Origin: Streptomyces sp. col6
Lineage (GTDB): Bacteria; Actinomycetota; Actinomycetes; Streptomycetales; Streptomycetaceae
Assembly: GCF_008042035.1 (NCBI RefSeq)
Contig: NZ_RDBL01000002.1
Coordinates: forward strand, 387,948 to 451,947
Length of the DNA stretch: 64,000 bases
Direction of reading: 5' to 3'
Shown here: positions 25,403-34,457 of the stretch, in pieces
Numbering within the stretch: the first letter of the stretch is position 1
Layout of the letters: each line of letters starts with the position of its first letter
The notes under the pieces: generated by a model
What the model was told of the DNA's origin: nothing
The model's input: the letters and a program-made list of their open reading frames with translations, nothing else
Databases searched by the model: none
Made by a program: the position numbers and the translations under genes

Positions 25403-26566
25403 ATGTCAGCGCTGCTCGCGACCGGAGACCGCAGCCGAGAACGGGATCTACGCATACACGGCCTCGGCGCGGACGAGCACCGCGCGCACCTGGCCTCGCA
25501 CGCGGACGCCGCTTTCCTCCAGCACCCCTCCTGGGCGGAAGTGAAAGAGGGCTGGTCCTCTGAAAGCCTCGGCTGGCACGACGACGACGGTGCGCTGAAA
25601 GGCAGCGCGCTCGTCCTCTACCGGCAATTCCCGGGCACCCGGAAATACTTCGCCTATCTCCCGGAGGGCCCGGTCGCGGACTGGGCCGACCCGGACATGG
25701 ACCGGTGGCTGCGCCCGCTGCTCACGCACCTGCGGGCCGCCGGGGCGTTCGCCGTACGGATCGGGCCCTCCCCGGCCTACCGGCGCTGGGACGGCGCCCG
25801 GCTCAAGGCCGCCACCGGACCCGGCCGCACCGTCGGTGACGTCCTGGCGAGCGAGGTCGACCCGCTCGGCGCCGCCGTGGCCGACCGGCTGCGGGCCCGC
25901 GGCTGGCGGCGCTGCGGCGAGGACGGCGACGACACCGACGCCCAGCCCCGGTATGTCTTCCGGGTGCCGCTGGCCGGCCGCACCACCGAAGATCTGTGGT
26001 CCGGGCTCAACCAGGAGTGGCGTCGCAACATCCGGCGCGCGCGCAAGGCCGGGGTGCGCGTCGTGACCGGCAGCGCGGCCGAACTGCCCGAGTTCCACCG
26101 GCTGCTGCGGATCACCGAGGAGCGCGACGGCTTCCGGCTCGGCCGCTCGCTGGCCTACTACCAGCGCCAGTACGCGGCGCTCAACGCCGAGGTGCCGGGC
26201 CGGATGAAGCTCTGCCTCGCCGTGCACGACGGTGAGATCCTGGCCGCGCACACCCTGATCAGCACCGGCCGGCGCGTCTGGTACCAGACGGGCGCCTCCG
26301 CGGACCACCGCCGCGAGGTCCGCCCCAGCAACGCCCTGCAGTGGCAGATGATGTGCGACGCCCTGGACAGCGGCGCCGAGGTGTACGACATGCGCGGGGT
26401 ATCCTCCACCCTCGATCCCGGTGACCGCCCCTTCGGGCTGCTGCGCTGGAAGCTCGGCACCGGCGGGCAGGTCGTGGAGACCCTCGGAGAGTGGGAGACA
26501 TCGGTGGGCGGAGCCGCCAACAACACGCTGTACCGGGCGTTCCAGGCGTACCTGGCACGCCGGTGA
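25403..26566 (+). CDS. FemABX-type peptidoglycan aminoacyltransferase
   Basis: 387 aa, the typical length, with two GNAT-like halves. Conserved family stretches include FLQHPSWAEVKEGW near the start, RYVFRVPLAG, SGLNQEWRRNIRRARKAGV, YYQRQYAALN, and near the end YDMRGVSSTLDPGDRPFGLLRWK. Such enzymes use aminoacyl-tRNA to add the bridge residue (glycine in Streptomyces) to lipid II at the membrane. The adjacent murJ start overlaps this stop by 4 bp. Paralogues exist in streptomycetes, so whether this is the essential copy is unclear. Confidence 0.88.
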   Translation: MSALLATGDRSRERDLRIHGLGADEHRAHLASHADAAFLQHPSWAEVKEGWSSESLGWHDDDGALKGSALVLYRQFPGTRKYFAYLPEGPVADWADPDMDRWLRPLLTHLRAAGAFAVRIGPSPAYRRWDGARLKAATGPGRTVGDVLASEVDPLGAAVADRLRARGWRRCGEDGDDTDAQPRYVFRVPLAGRTTEDLWSGLNQEWRRNIRRARKAGVRVVTGSAAELPEFHRLLRITEERDGFRLGRSLAYYQRQYAALNAEVPGRMKLCLAVHDGEILAAHTLISTGRRVWYQTGASADHRREVRPSNALQWQMMCDALDSGAEVYDMRGVSSTLDPGDRPFGLLRWKLGTGGQVVETLGEWETSVGGAANNTLYRAFQAYLARR

Positions 26567-28254
26567 CGGCCGCGGGCACCGCCCCCGGGGCGGTCGCGCC
26601 CGAGGAGTCCGGCGCGCGCGGCTCCGGCTCGGTGCTGCGCAGCGGTGCGGTGATGGCCGCCGGGTCCATCGTGTCGCGGGCCACGGGGTTCATACGCTCG
26701 GCGGTCGTCGTCGCCGCACTCGGCACCGGACTGCGGGCCGACGGCTACACGGTCGCCAACACCGTGCCCAACATCCTCTACATGCTGCTCATCGGCGGCG
26801 CGCTCAACGCGGTCTTCGTCCCCGAACTCGTCCGCGCGGCCAAGGAGCACAGCGACGGCGGCGCCGCCTATACCGACCGCCTGCTCACCCTGTGCACCGT
26901 GGGCCTGCTCGCCCTCACCGCGCTCGCCGTCCTCGGCGCACCGCTGATCATCCATGTGTACGCCCCGACCTACGGAGGCGAACAGCTCGGACTGACCGTC
27001 GCGCTCGCCCGCTACTGCCTGCCGCAGATCCTCTTCTACGGTCTGTTCACGCTCCTGGGCCAAGTACTCAACGCCCGCGACCGGTTCGGCGCCATGATGT
27101 GGACGCCCGTCCTCAACAACCTCGTGATCATCGCCGTGTTCGGGCTGTACCTCTGGACGGCGGCCACGTCCGACGGCACGATCACCGCCGCGCAGGCGCA
27201 GTGGCTGGGCTGGGGCACCACGGCGGGCATCGCCGTGCAGTCCCTCGCCCTGGTGCCCTCGCTGCGCGCGGCGAAGTTCCGCTGGCGGCCCCGGTTCGAC
27301 TGGCGCGGCAGCGGGCTGACCCGCCCGCTGCGCGCCGCCGGCTGGCTCGTCATGCTCGTCCTGACCAACCAGGCCGCCTACTGGGTCGTCACCCGGCTCT
27401 CCACAGCGAGCGGCCAGCACGCCCTGGACCAGCACGTCGCGGGCGGCGCCGGGTACACCGCGTACAGCTACGCCTACCAGCTCTGGGTCGTCCCGCAGGG
27501 CATCGTGACCGTCAGCCTCGTCACCGCGCTGATGCCGCGCATGAGCCGGGCGGCGGCCGGCGGCGACCTCGCCGGGGTGCGGCGGGACCTCTCGTACGCC
27601 CTGCGCACCTCCGCCGCCGTGGTGGTCCCGGCCGCCGCGCTCATGCTGGCCCTCGCGCCCTGGGTGATGGGCTCGGTCTTCGGCTACGGGCGCACCGGTC
27701 CGGCGGACATCACGGTGATGGCGGGCATGATGGCGGCGTTCGCACCCGGCCTCATCGCCTTCTCCGGGCAGTACGTGCTCTCCCGGGGCTTTTACGCCAT
27801 GAGCGACACCCGCACGCCGTTCCTGCTGAACCTGGTCATCGCGGCCCTCAACGCCGGTCTCGCGATCGTCGCCTATCTGACGTTGCCCGCGCGCTGGGCG
27901 GTGACCGGTATGGCGGGCGCGTACTCCGTGGCTCTCCTCACCGGCTTCGCCGTCACCGCGTACGTGCTGCACCGCCGGGTCTCCCCGCCCGGTGCCGCGC
28001 GCCCCTCGCTCGCCCGCTCGCCCGGGGTGGGGGCACATGTGCGGCTGATCGTCGCCTGCGTGCCGGCCGGGCTGCTGGCGTACGGGGCGGCCCGCGCCGT
28101 CGACACGGAGGGGTCCGGGCTCGGGGATCTCACCGCGCTGGCCACCGGGACGGCCGTCCTCGCGCTGGCCGTGGTGGCGCTGGCCCGGCCGCTGCGGCTC
28201 ACCGAGGTGACCGCCGCGGTGAACGCCGTACGGGGGCGGCTGCGGCGCGGCTGA
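26563..28254 (+). CDS. murJ: MurJ/MviN-type lipid II flippase
   Basis: 563 aa, about 14 hydrophobic segments. MOP-superfamily signature near the N-terminus: GSIVSRATGFIRSAVVVAAL, then ADGYTVANTVPNILYMLLIG and GALNAVFVPEL. Known MurJ proteins move lipid II across the membrane. GTG 26563 lies in a GTGA overlap with the ligase stop, so the pair is translationally coupled. Actinomycetes also have MurJ near the origin, so this may be a second copy. Confidence 0.9.
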   Translation: MTAAGTAPGAVAPEESGARGSGSVLRSGAVMAAGSIVSRATGFIRSAVVVAALGTGLRADGYTVANTVPNILYMLLIGGALNAVFVPELVRAAKEHSDGGAAYTDRLLTLCTVGLLALTALAVLGAPLIIHVYAPTYGGEQLGLTVALARYCLPQILFYGLFTLLGQVLNARDRFGAMMWTPVLNNLVIIAVFGLYLWTAATSDGTITAAQAQWLGWGTTAGIAVQSLALVPSLRAAKFRWRPRFDWRGSGLTRPLRAAGWLVMLVLTNQAAYWVVTRLSTASGQHALDQHVAGGAGYTAYSYAYQLWVVPQGIVTVSLVTALMPRMSRAAAGGDLAGVRRDLSYALRTSAAVVVPAAALMLALAPWVMGSVFGYGRTGPADITVMAGMMAAFAPGLIAFSGQYVLSRGFYAMSDTRTPFLLNLVIAALNAGLAIVAYLTLPARWAVTGMAGAYSVALLTGFAVTAYVLHRRVSPPGAARPSLARSPGVGAHVRLIVACVPAGLLAYGAARAVDTEGSGLGDLTALATGTAVLALAVVALARPLRLTEVTAAVNAVRGRLRRG

Positions 28255-28314
28255 ACCGGCCCGCTCCCGCCCGCCCGTTCGAATCCATTCCTTGATCGCT
28301 GGGATACTGACGCC

Positions 28315-28998
28315 ATGCCTCGCGTGCTCCTGATCGAAGACGACCCCTCCGTCCGGGAAGGGGTCGAACTGGGCCTGCGCAGGCGCGGACACGAGCTGCG
28401 GGCCGTCGGCACGGGCGAGGCCGGGCTCGCCGCGCTGGGGGAGTTCCGGCCCGATCTGGTCCTCCTCGACCTGATGCTCCCCGGCATGAACGGCGTCCAG
28501 GTCTGCCGCAGCATCCGCGAGACCAGCCAGCTGCCCGTCATCATGCTCACCGCGCGCGGCGACGACTTCGACGTCGTCGTGGGCCTGGAGGCCGGCGCCG
28601 ACGACTACATCGTCAAGCCCGCCCGTACCGAGGTCATCGAGGCTCGCATCCGGGCCGTACTGCGCCGCCTCACCGCCCCCGCCGGGCGCGGCGGCACCGA
28701 GTCGCACGGCGCACTCACCGTCGACCGGGCGGGCCTCGCCGTCTCCAAGGCCGGCGAGCGGCTGCTCCTCGCCCCCTCCGAACTCAAGCTCCTGCTCCAC
28801 CTCTCGGCCTCGCCCGAACAGGTCTTCAGCCGCCAGCAGCTGCTGGAGTACGTGTGGGAGCACAGCTACCACGGGGACGCCCGGCTGGTCGACGCCTGCG
28901 TGCGCAGACTGCGCCAGAAGATCGAGGACGTGCCCGGCAGCCCCCGCTACATACAGACGGTCCGGGGCTTCGGCTACCGCTTCGGACCGCTCACGTGA
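28315..28998 (+). CDS. OmpR-family response regulator
   Basis: 227 aa. The receiver domain has acidic pair EDD at 9-11, phospho-acceptor Asp52 (LLDLMLPG) and Lys in VKPAR. The usual Lys-Pro-Phe is Lys-Pro-Ala here, a small departure from the consensus. The winged-helix output domain (about 130-225) ends with RRLRQKIEDVPGSPRYIQTV and GFGYRFG. Its stop overlaps the GTG start of the kinase gene. Confidence 0.93.
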   Translation: MPRVLLIEDDPSVREGVELGLRRRGHELRAVGTGEAGLAALGEFRPDLVLLDLMLPGMNGVQVCRSIRETSQLPVIMLTARGDDFDVVVGLEAGADDYIVKPARTEVIEARIRAVLRRLTAPAGRGGTESHGALTVDRAGLAVSKAGERLLLAPSELKLLLHLSASPEQVFSRQQLLEYVWEHSYHGDARLVDACVRRLRQKIEDVPGSPRYIQTVRGFGYRFGPLT

Positions 28999-30416
28999 AG
29001 CTCTTCGCCGCCCGGCTCGGCCTGCGCACCCGGCTGATCGCGGCCTTCCTCTTCGTCGCCGCCGTCAGCGCCGCGACCACCGCCGCCCTCACCTACCGCG
29101 AGGCCCGCTCGGCGATCCTCCAGCAGGCCCAGGACACCGCGGTCGCCCAGTTCCGCGACCGGGTCGCGGCACAGGGCATCACCATTCCGCTGGACCGGGT
29201 CTGGATGCGGGACATATGCCTCAGGCTGGCCCGGCAGGGCACCTCGCACACATGGACCGTCTTCGCCGAATACGGGAACCTGCGGGCCTCCTCCTCGGAC
29301 CGGACGACGTCCACCGTGATCACTCCCGGGCTGCGCGCGGGTGCCCGCAGCAACACCCACGGCTCGTTCCAGCGGGTCGTCAAGGACGGCAAACCGTGGC
29401 TGACCGTCGGCATGCCCACCCTGTTCGACCGGGGCGACGGCAGGCAGCCCACCGGCCTCGTCCTCTACGCCGTGATGCCGCTGTCCACCGAGGAGGCCAA
29501 CGTCGAGGCCATGGTGACCGCCGCCCGGGACGGCGCCCTGCCCGCCCTGCTCGTCGCCCTGGTGCCCGCGCTGCTCGCCTCCCGCAGCGTCCTGCGCCCG
29601 GTCCGCGACCTGCGCAGGGCCGCCGCCGGCATCGGCAGGGGCGAGCTCCACACTCGTATAGCGGTCCGCGGCAACGACGAACTCGCCGACCTGGCCTGGA
29701 CGTTCAACGAGTCCTCGACCAAGCTCCAGGAATCCGTCGACGAACTGCGCCGGGCGGAGGAGCGGGCCAGGCGCTTCGCCTCGGACGTCTCCCACGAACT
29801 GCGCACCCCGCTCGCCGGCATGCTCGCCGTGACCGAGGTCCTCGACGAGGACGCCGCCGAACTGCGCCCCGACACCGCCGCAGCCGTCCGGCTGATCAGC
29901 GCGGAGACCGGCAAACTCGCCACCCTCGTCGAGGACCTGATGGAGATCTCCCGCTTCGACGCCCGCGCCGCCGACCTGCACCTGGACGAGGTCGACGTCG
30001 CCGAGACCGTACGCAAGACCCTCCAGGGCCGCCGCTGGGAGGGCCGGGTCACCACCGAACTCCCCGACGGCGTACGGGCGGTGCTCGACCCGCGCCGCTT
30101 CGACGTGGTCGTCGCCAACCTGGTCGGCAACGCCCTGCGGCACGGCGCCGAACCCGTCACCGTACGCGTGTCGGGAGGTGACCGGCTCGTCGTGGAGGTG
30201 GAGGACGGCGGACCCGGCATCGACGAGGCGGTGCTCCCGCACATCTTCGACCGGTTCTACAAGGCCGACGCCGCGCGGACCCGGTCGGCGGGCAGCGGAC
30301 TCGGCCTCGCCATCGCCCAGGAGAACGTCCGGCTGCACGGTGGTACGGTGCGCGCGGCGAACCGCCCCGTGGGGGGCGCGGTGTTCACCGTGGAACTGCC
30401 TATGGGGGAGCGATGA
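28995..30416 (+). CDS. Sensor histidine kinase
   Basis: 473 aa. TM1 lies at about 12-32, the extracellular sensor region at about 33-175 and TM2 at about 178-195. HAMP follows (SRSVLRPVRDLRRAAAGIGR), then HisKA with His267 in VSHELRTPLAG. The ATPase blocks are NLVGNALRHGA (N), DGGPGIDE (G1), FDRFYKAD (F) and GSGLGLAIAQ (G2). It is coupled to both neighbours by 4-bp overlaps. The extracellular sensor has no domain I recognise. Confidence 0.93.
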   Translation: MKLFAARLGLRTRLIAAFLFVAAVSAATTAALTYREARSAILQQAQDTAVAQFRDRVAAQGITIPLDRVWMRDICLRLARQGTSHTWTVFAEYGNLRASSSDRTTSTVITPGLRAGARSNTHGSFQRVVKDGKPWLTVGMPTLFDRGDGRQPTGLVLYAVMPLSTEEANVEAMVTAARDGALPALLVALVPALLASRSVLRPVRDLRRAAAGIGRGELHTRIAVRGNDELADLAWTFNESSTKLQESVDELRRAEERARRFASDVSHELRTPLAGMLAVTEVLDEDAAELRPDTAAAVRLISAETGKLATLVEDLMEISRFDARAADLHLDEVDVAETVRKTLQGRRWEGRVTTELPDGVRAVLDPRRFDVVVANLVGNALRHGAEPVTVRVSGGDRLVVEVEDGGPGIDEAVLPHIFDRFYKADAARTRSAGSGLGLAIAQENVRLHGGTVRAANRPVGGAVFTVELPMGER

Positions 30417-30937
30417 GGGGCCGGTACGCGCTGCTGTCCGTGCTGCTGCTCGCCACCGGGTGCGGCATCCGCCCGACCGACGTCGTCGAGGCCGGAGAGC
30501 CGGCGACGGTGGAGGTGGCCCCGGCCGGTCAGCTCGGCACCCTTCTGTACTTCGTCTCCTCGTCCACGGCGTCCCGGCTGCTGCCGGTCATCAGGCCCGT
30601 CGATCCGAAGGTCTACAACAGCGGAACGGGCTGGGAGGCCGACAGACTCAAGGGCGCGCCCGCCGCACTCGCACTGCTCTTCGGGGGCCCCAACAGAGCG
30701 GAACGCGATGCCGGTCTGCGCTCGGAGCTGCCCCCCAGCGGCCGGGTGAAGGCGGGCATCGAGCTGAGCGCGCAGGGGGTGAAGGTCAATCTGGACATCC
30801 CGGTCGTCGGCCTCTCCCAGGCGGCCCGCCAGCAGCTCATCTGCACCGCGGCACGGGCCCGTACGGCCGACCGGACCGAGGCGGTGACGGTGAGCGGCAC
30901 CGACGGCGTCATCGGCCCGGACCACTGCTCGGTGTGA
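30413..30937 (+). CDS. Lipoprotein coupled to a two-component system
   Basis: 174 aa. Signal peptide MRGRYALLSVLLLATGC with the lipobox Cys at 17. The mature part has a GerMN-like pattern (GTLLYFVSSSTASRLLPVIR, ALALLFGGPNRAERDAGLRS, VNLDIPVVGLSQAARQQLIC) similar to the N-terminal part of LpqB-type proteins. ATGA overlap with the kinase stop makes a single operon of regulator, kinase and lipoprotein. By analogy with CseA and LpqB, it may modulate the kinase outside the membrane; that is inference. Confidence 0.8.
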   Translation: MRGRYALLSVLLLATGCGIRPTDVVEAGEPATVEVAPAGQLGTLLYFVSSSTASRLLPVIRPVDPKVYNSGTGWEADRLKGAPAALALLFGGPNRAERDAGLRSELPPSGRVKAGIELSAQGVKVNLDIPVVGLSQAARQQLICTAARARTADRTEAVTVSGTDGVIGPDHCSV

Positions 30938-30961
30938 CTGCTCCGACCGCCTGCCTGCCGT

Positions 30962-31759
30962 TCAGCGGGCCTTGCGGGCGACCGCTCCGTAGACGCCTAT
31001 CGTGGCCGGCCACGTCCCCGACGGCGCGTCCGGTCGCCAGGACGGGACGGGAACGAGGCCGGGCGCCAGGAGTTCGAAGCCGTCGAAGAACTTCTCGATC
31101 TCGGTGTGCGAGCGCGGGGTGAGGGGAGTGGTGGCCGTGTCGTAGACGGCTTGTGCCGCGCTGCAGTCGGCGAAGTCGTCGGTGGCGTGCGAGAGCACCA
31201 GGCAGCTGCCGACCGGGAGCGCGTCGCGGAGGGTGGCGACGACCTGTTCGGGCCGCTGCCCGTCGGTGAGGAAGTGGAGCACGGAGGTGAGGAGCAGGGC
31301 CACGGGCCGGTCGAAGTCGATGACGTCGCGGACGTGGGGATGTTCCAGGACGGACTGCGGATCGCGGAGGTCGGCGAGCGCGACACCGACCGCGTCGGAG
31401 CTGCGCAGCAGCGCGTCCGCGTGTGCGGTGACGATCGGGTCGTTGTCGACGTACGCGACGCGCACGTCGGGCGCCGCTTCGAGGGCGACCTCGTGCACGT
31501 TGGGGGAATGGGGCAGCCCGGTGCCGATGTCGAGGACCTGCCGCAGGCCCGCGCCGACGACGTGGCGGACGGCGCGCCGCAGGAAGGCACGGTTGGCCCG
31601 CGCACCGGCCCGCTCCTGGGGCGCGGCGGCGACGAGGTCTTCACCGGCCTGCTGATCCACCCGGTAGTTGTCCTTGCCGCCGAGCAGGTAGTCGTAGATC
31701 CTCGCGGAGTGAGGTCGGCCGGTGTCGATCACCGGGGTGGGTAAGCCGTGCTGCCTCAA
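30962..31759 (-). CDS. SAM-dependent methyltransferase, PF04672-type (DUF574)
   Basis: 265 aa. Start TTG 31759 is supported by GAGGAG about 7 nt upstream. Family hallmarks: SARIYDYLLGGKDNY near the start, the SAM-binding loop QVLDIGTGLPHSPNVHEVA, AYVDNDPIV, and a C-terminal TPRSHTEIEKFFDGFELLAPGL. The family is abundant in actinomycetes; substrates are mostly unknown. It is divergent from an XRE regulator across a compact promoter pair, but its role there is unclear. Confidence 0.88.
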   Translation of the reverse strand: MRQHGLPTPVIDTGRPHSARIYDYLLGGKDNYRVDQQAGEDLVAAAPQERAGARANRAFLRRAVRHVVGAGLRQVLDIGTGLPHSPNVHEVALEAAPDVRVAYVDNDPIVTAHADALLRSSDAVGVALADLRDPQSVLEHPHVRDVIDFDRPVALLLTSVLHFLTDGQRPEQVVATLRDALPVGSCLVLSHATDDFADCSAAQAVYDTATTPLTPRSHTEIEKFFDGFELLAPGLVPVPSWRPDAPSGTWPATIGVYGAVARKAR

Positions 31760-31788
31760 GTGGCGCTCCTCTTCGCGTCCGCGTACAG

Positions 31789-31847
31789 GTTGACACCAGG
31801 GTCTGCCGATGCTGCGATCCTGCCCTTGCGTCCGACAACGTGTCAAC
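31789..31847. promoter_or_regulatory. Overlapping divergent promoters built on an inverted TTGACA pair
   Basis: GTTGACAC (31789-31796) and its exact complement GTGTCAAC (31840-31847) face each other. Each supplies a consensus -35. Rightward, TTGACA is followed after 17 bp by TGCGAT (31813-31818). Leftward, TTGACA is followed after 18 bp by CAGGAT (31822-31817). The two -10 boxes overlap, so the polymerases should compete. Confidence 0.55.
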
Positions 31848-31870
31848 TAAAGTACACAAGAGCAAGATCG

Positions 31871-32458
31871 ATGAGTGCGAGAGAGATCACCTACGTGAGT
31901 GCGAGCCGCGGCGAGGGAGAGTCCCAGGGGGGCGCTGCCGGCGAAGCGCGGTACCCGCGACCGCATTCCCTCGCCGAGAAGCTGAAGTCGCTCATGGCCC
32001 AGCGGAAGGACGCACGGGGCAGGGCCTACGTCTCCCGCACCCTGTCGCAGGCCGTCGACGAGCTGCCCGACCCGCCGGCGACAACGTCGTTCGCGCTCAT
32101 CGCGAAACTGGCCGGGGGCCAGCAGGACAACCCGACGATCAAGACCGTCCTCGCCCTGTGCCGAGCCCTCGGAGACGTACCGCCGGCCTATCTGCTGCCG
32201 CACGCCGGCTACGACGACCTCGCGGCGCTCGAAGCCTTCGAGGCCCCCCTCGCCCGTCGCGTGCTCGCCCTGCTGAACGACCTGCCCGAGAGCGAGGTCC
32301 GCAAGGTGGTCGCAGACCTGGAGCACCGGCGTGAAACCCTCGGCCTGTCCTCCGTGCCGGACGACGGACCGAGCGCCGCGAAGCCGGGGAAGGCCCGGCG
32401 CCGGCGCACTGAAACCGAAGCCGCCCAATACGCGGCCGACGCACTGGAAGGTCTCTGA
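31871..32458 (+). CDS. XRE-like helix-turn-helix regulator
   Basis: About 195 aa. Residues about 35-115 resemble an XRE domain with an insertion, as in EspR-like proteins: SLAEKLKSLMAQRKDARGRA, then ALIAKLAGGQQDNPTIKTVL and LCRALGDVPPAYLLP. The C-terminus is basic and charged (AKPGKARRRRTETEAAQYA). The start is not certain: ATG 31871 or GTG 31895, both with weak ribosome sites. The stop overlaps the next ATG (TGATG), coupling it to a membrane protein, a pairing common in Streptomyces. Confidence 0.75.
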   Translation: MSAREITYVSASRGEGESQGGAAGEARYPRPHSLAEKLKSLMAQRKDARGRAYVSRTLSQAVDELPDPPATTSFALIAKLAGGQQDNPTIKTVLALCRALGDVPPAYLLPHAGYDDLAALEAFEAPLARRVLALLNDLPESEVRKVVADLEHRRETLGLSSVPDDGPSAAKPGKARRRRTETEAAQYAADALEGL

Positions 32459-33240
32459 TGGACGGCATCATATTCGGCTCCTGCACCGTCGCGGGAGTGA
32501 TCGTCACCGTGCTCTGCGCCCGCAGAGCCATGCGCCGCCCACGCGTGTTCACCTGGTTAATCGCCGTGGCCTTCGGCGTCTGCACCCTGGGAGTCTTCTT
32601 CGCCGTACCCGCGGTCGCGAGGGCGGCCGAGGACGTCACCGGCCTGGACAACGCCGGGAAGCTGGTCGCGCACGTGTGCGCCATCCTCTGGTGTGCGGCC
32701 CTGCAGATCACGATGGTGGACCTGGCCTACCGCCCGGAGTACCTGCGCACCGCCATGTACCAGCGCATCTTCGCGGCCGCCGTCGAACTGGCCGTGATGG
32801 TGCCGCTGTTCCTCGCCACGAACGACCAGGACGTGGAGTTCACCACGGCGTACGCCGACCACCCGTCCGTGGCCGCCTATCTGCTCGTCTACCTCTCCTA
32901 CGTCCTGGTCACCTGCGGCGAACTCGCCTTCATGTGCGGCCGTACCGCCCTCCGGTGCCGGACCGTCCGGCCCTGGACCGGTGCCGGCTTCACGCTGTGT
33001 GCGGTCGCGGCCGTCCTGGGCGTCGGCTACACGATGTGCAAGGGGGCGTACATCGTCTTCTACGCCCTTGACCGCCCGTGGTCCCTCGACGTCGAGGAGG
33101 CACTGAGCCCGGCACTGAGCGGGCTCGCCGTCCTCTTCCTCTTCGTCGGTCTGACCATGCCGATGCTCGGCGGGCTGCTCCAGCGCCTGCGCGGACGCGA
33201 GCAGACCGAGCGGGGCCCTCGGTCAGTAGTCGACCTGTAG
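32458..33240 (+). CDS. MAB_1171c-like integral membrane protein, apparently 3'-truncated
   Basis: 260 aa with about seven hydrophobic segments, starting in MDGIIFGSCTVAGVIVTVLC and ending after FLFVGLTMPMLGGLLQRLRG. It resembles the membrane half of MAB_1171c/DUF6545-type proteins that follow XRE genes. As I recall, those proteins continue for well over 100 residues into a cytosolic domain. Here the frame stops soon after the last helix, and its final six codons lie inside the opposite-strand P450 gene. Truncation by rearrangement is therefore likely, and function may be lost. Confidence 0.7.
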   Translation: MDGIIFGSCTVAGVIVTVLCARRAMRRPRVFTWLIAVAFGVCTLGVFFAVPAVARAAEDVTGLDNAGKLVAHVCAILWCAALQITMVDLAYRPEYLRTAMYQRIFAAAVELAVMVPLFLATNDQDVEFTTAYADHPSVAAYLLVYLSYVLVTCGELAFMCGRTALRCRTVRPWTGAGFTLCAVAAVLGVGYTMCKGAYIVFYALDRPWSLDVEEALSPALSGLAVLFLFVGLTMPMLGGLLQRLRGREQTERGPRSVVDL

Positions 33241-34386
33241 GGCCGTCAGACTGCGGGAGCGCAGCGAAGGGCGCCGGCGGGGCTCGACGTCCGCCGCCAC
33301 CCTGAGATCGGGCAGACGCGCGAACAGCGTCGCGAGGGCGATCTCCGTCTCCGTCCGGGCCAGGGTGGCCCCCAGGCAGTAGTGGATGCCGAGGCCGAGC
33401 GCGAGATGGCCGGTAGCGGTACGTCCGATGTCGAGCCGGTCCGGATCCTCGAACCGCTCGGGATCACGGTTCGCGGCGGCCAGGGACAGCAGGACCGTCT
33501 GTCCCGCCCCCACGGTGACGCCGCCGAGCACCAGGTCCTCGGTCGCGAAGCGCCGGATGGCGAGCAGCGCGGGTCCGTCGAACCGGGCGAGCTCCTCGAC
33601 GGCGCCCGGCAGGAGAGCGGGGTTCTCCCGCACGAGCGCCAGCTGCCGGGGATGGCGCAGGAGCGCGAGCACCGCGTTGCCGAGGAGATGGACGGTGTTC
33701 TCGAAGCCGGCCAGGAGGAGGAGAAAGGCGAGCGACATGAGCTCGTCGTCGCCGAGCGCGTCGCTCGCCTCCCGCACACCGATCAGGTCGGAGAGCAGAT
33801 CGTCCGCGGGCCGGCGGCGTTTGTCCGCCAGCAGCTCGGTGAAGAAGCCGAGCATCGCGGCGACGGCTTCACGGGTGGCCGCCGGCCGGGCGGGGTCGGG
33901 AGCGACGAGAGCGTGGGTCCAGCCCCGGAAGTCGACGCGGTGGTGGTCCGGGACGCCGAGCAGATCACAGATCACGGTGATGGCCAGCGGCGCGGCGTAC
34001 GACGCGATCAGGTCGGTGCGACCGTGTTGGCCCAGGGGGTCCAGGAGTTGTTCCGCGGTCTTCCGTATCGGCTCCCGCAGCCGCTGGATCCGGCCCGGCG
34101 TGAACGCGGACCCGACCAGGCGCCGAAGGCGTGTGTGGTCGGGCGGATCCATGTTGAGGAGGTTGGCATCCAGCGCGGGCGGCAGCGCGAAACCCGCGTA
34201 ACCGCCCGTGGAGTGCCGCTTGTCGAGCGAGAGCCGCGAATCCTGGAGCGCCTGCCGCACATCGTCGTAACGGGTGACGATCCAGGCCGGACTCCCGTCC
34301 GGGCCGGTGATCCGATGCACCGGCGAAGCGCTGCGCAGGCGCTGGTACACCCCGTACGGGTCGTTGATGAGATCGTCCCCAGCCAT
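33223..34386 (-). CDS. Cytochrome P450
   Basis: 387 aa, a standard soluble bacterial P450. I-helix oxygen-binding segment LLLAGFENTVHLLGN, with the acidic/Thr pair as E-N-T; K-helix region AVEELARFDGPALLAIRRF; haem-ligand loop LGLGIHYCLGATLAR with the Cys thiolate. It needs ferredoxin partners encoded elsewhere. Its 3' end overlaps the upstream-facing membrane gene by 18 bp. No partner enzymes or ferredoxin adjoin it; the substrate is unknown. Confidence 0.94.
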   Translation of the reverse strand: MAGDDLINDPYGVYQRLRSASPVHRITGPDGSPAWIVTRYDDVRQALQDSRLSLDKRHSTGGYAGFALPPALDANLLNMDPPDHTRLRRLVGSAFTPGRIQRLREPIRKTAEQLLDPLGQHGRTDLIASYAAPLAITVICDLLGVPDHHRVDFRGWTHALVAPDPARPAATREAVAAMLGFFTELLADKRRRPADDLLSDLIGVREASDALGDDELMSLAFLLLLAGFENTVHLLGNAVLALLRHPRQLALVRENPALLPGAVEELARFDGPALLAIRRFATEDLVLGGVTVGAGQTVLLSLAAANRDPERFEDPDRLDIGRTATGHLALGLGIHYCLGATLARTETEIALATLFARLPDLRVAADVEPRRRPSLRSRSLTALQVDY

Positions 34387-34457
34387 GCGCCCACCCTAGG
34401 GGGTCGTCTCGCCGGTCAGGGCCGCCCGGGTGTTCCGGCCGTCCCCGCCCCCGCGGT

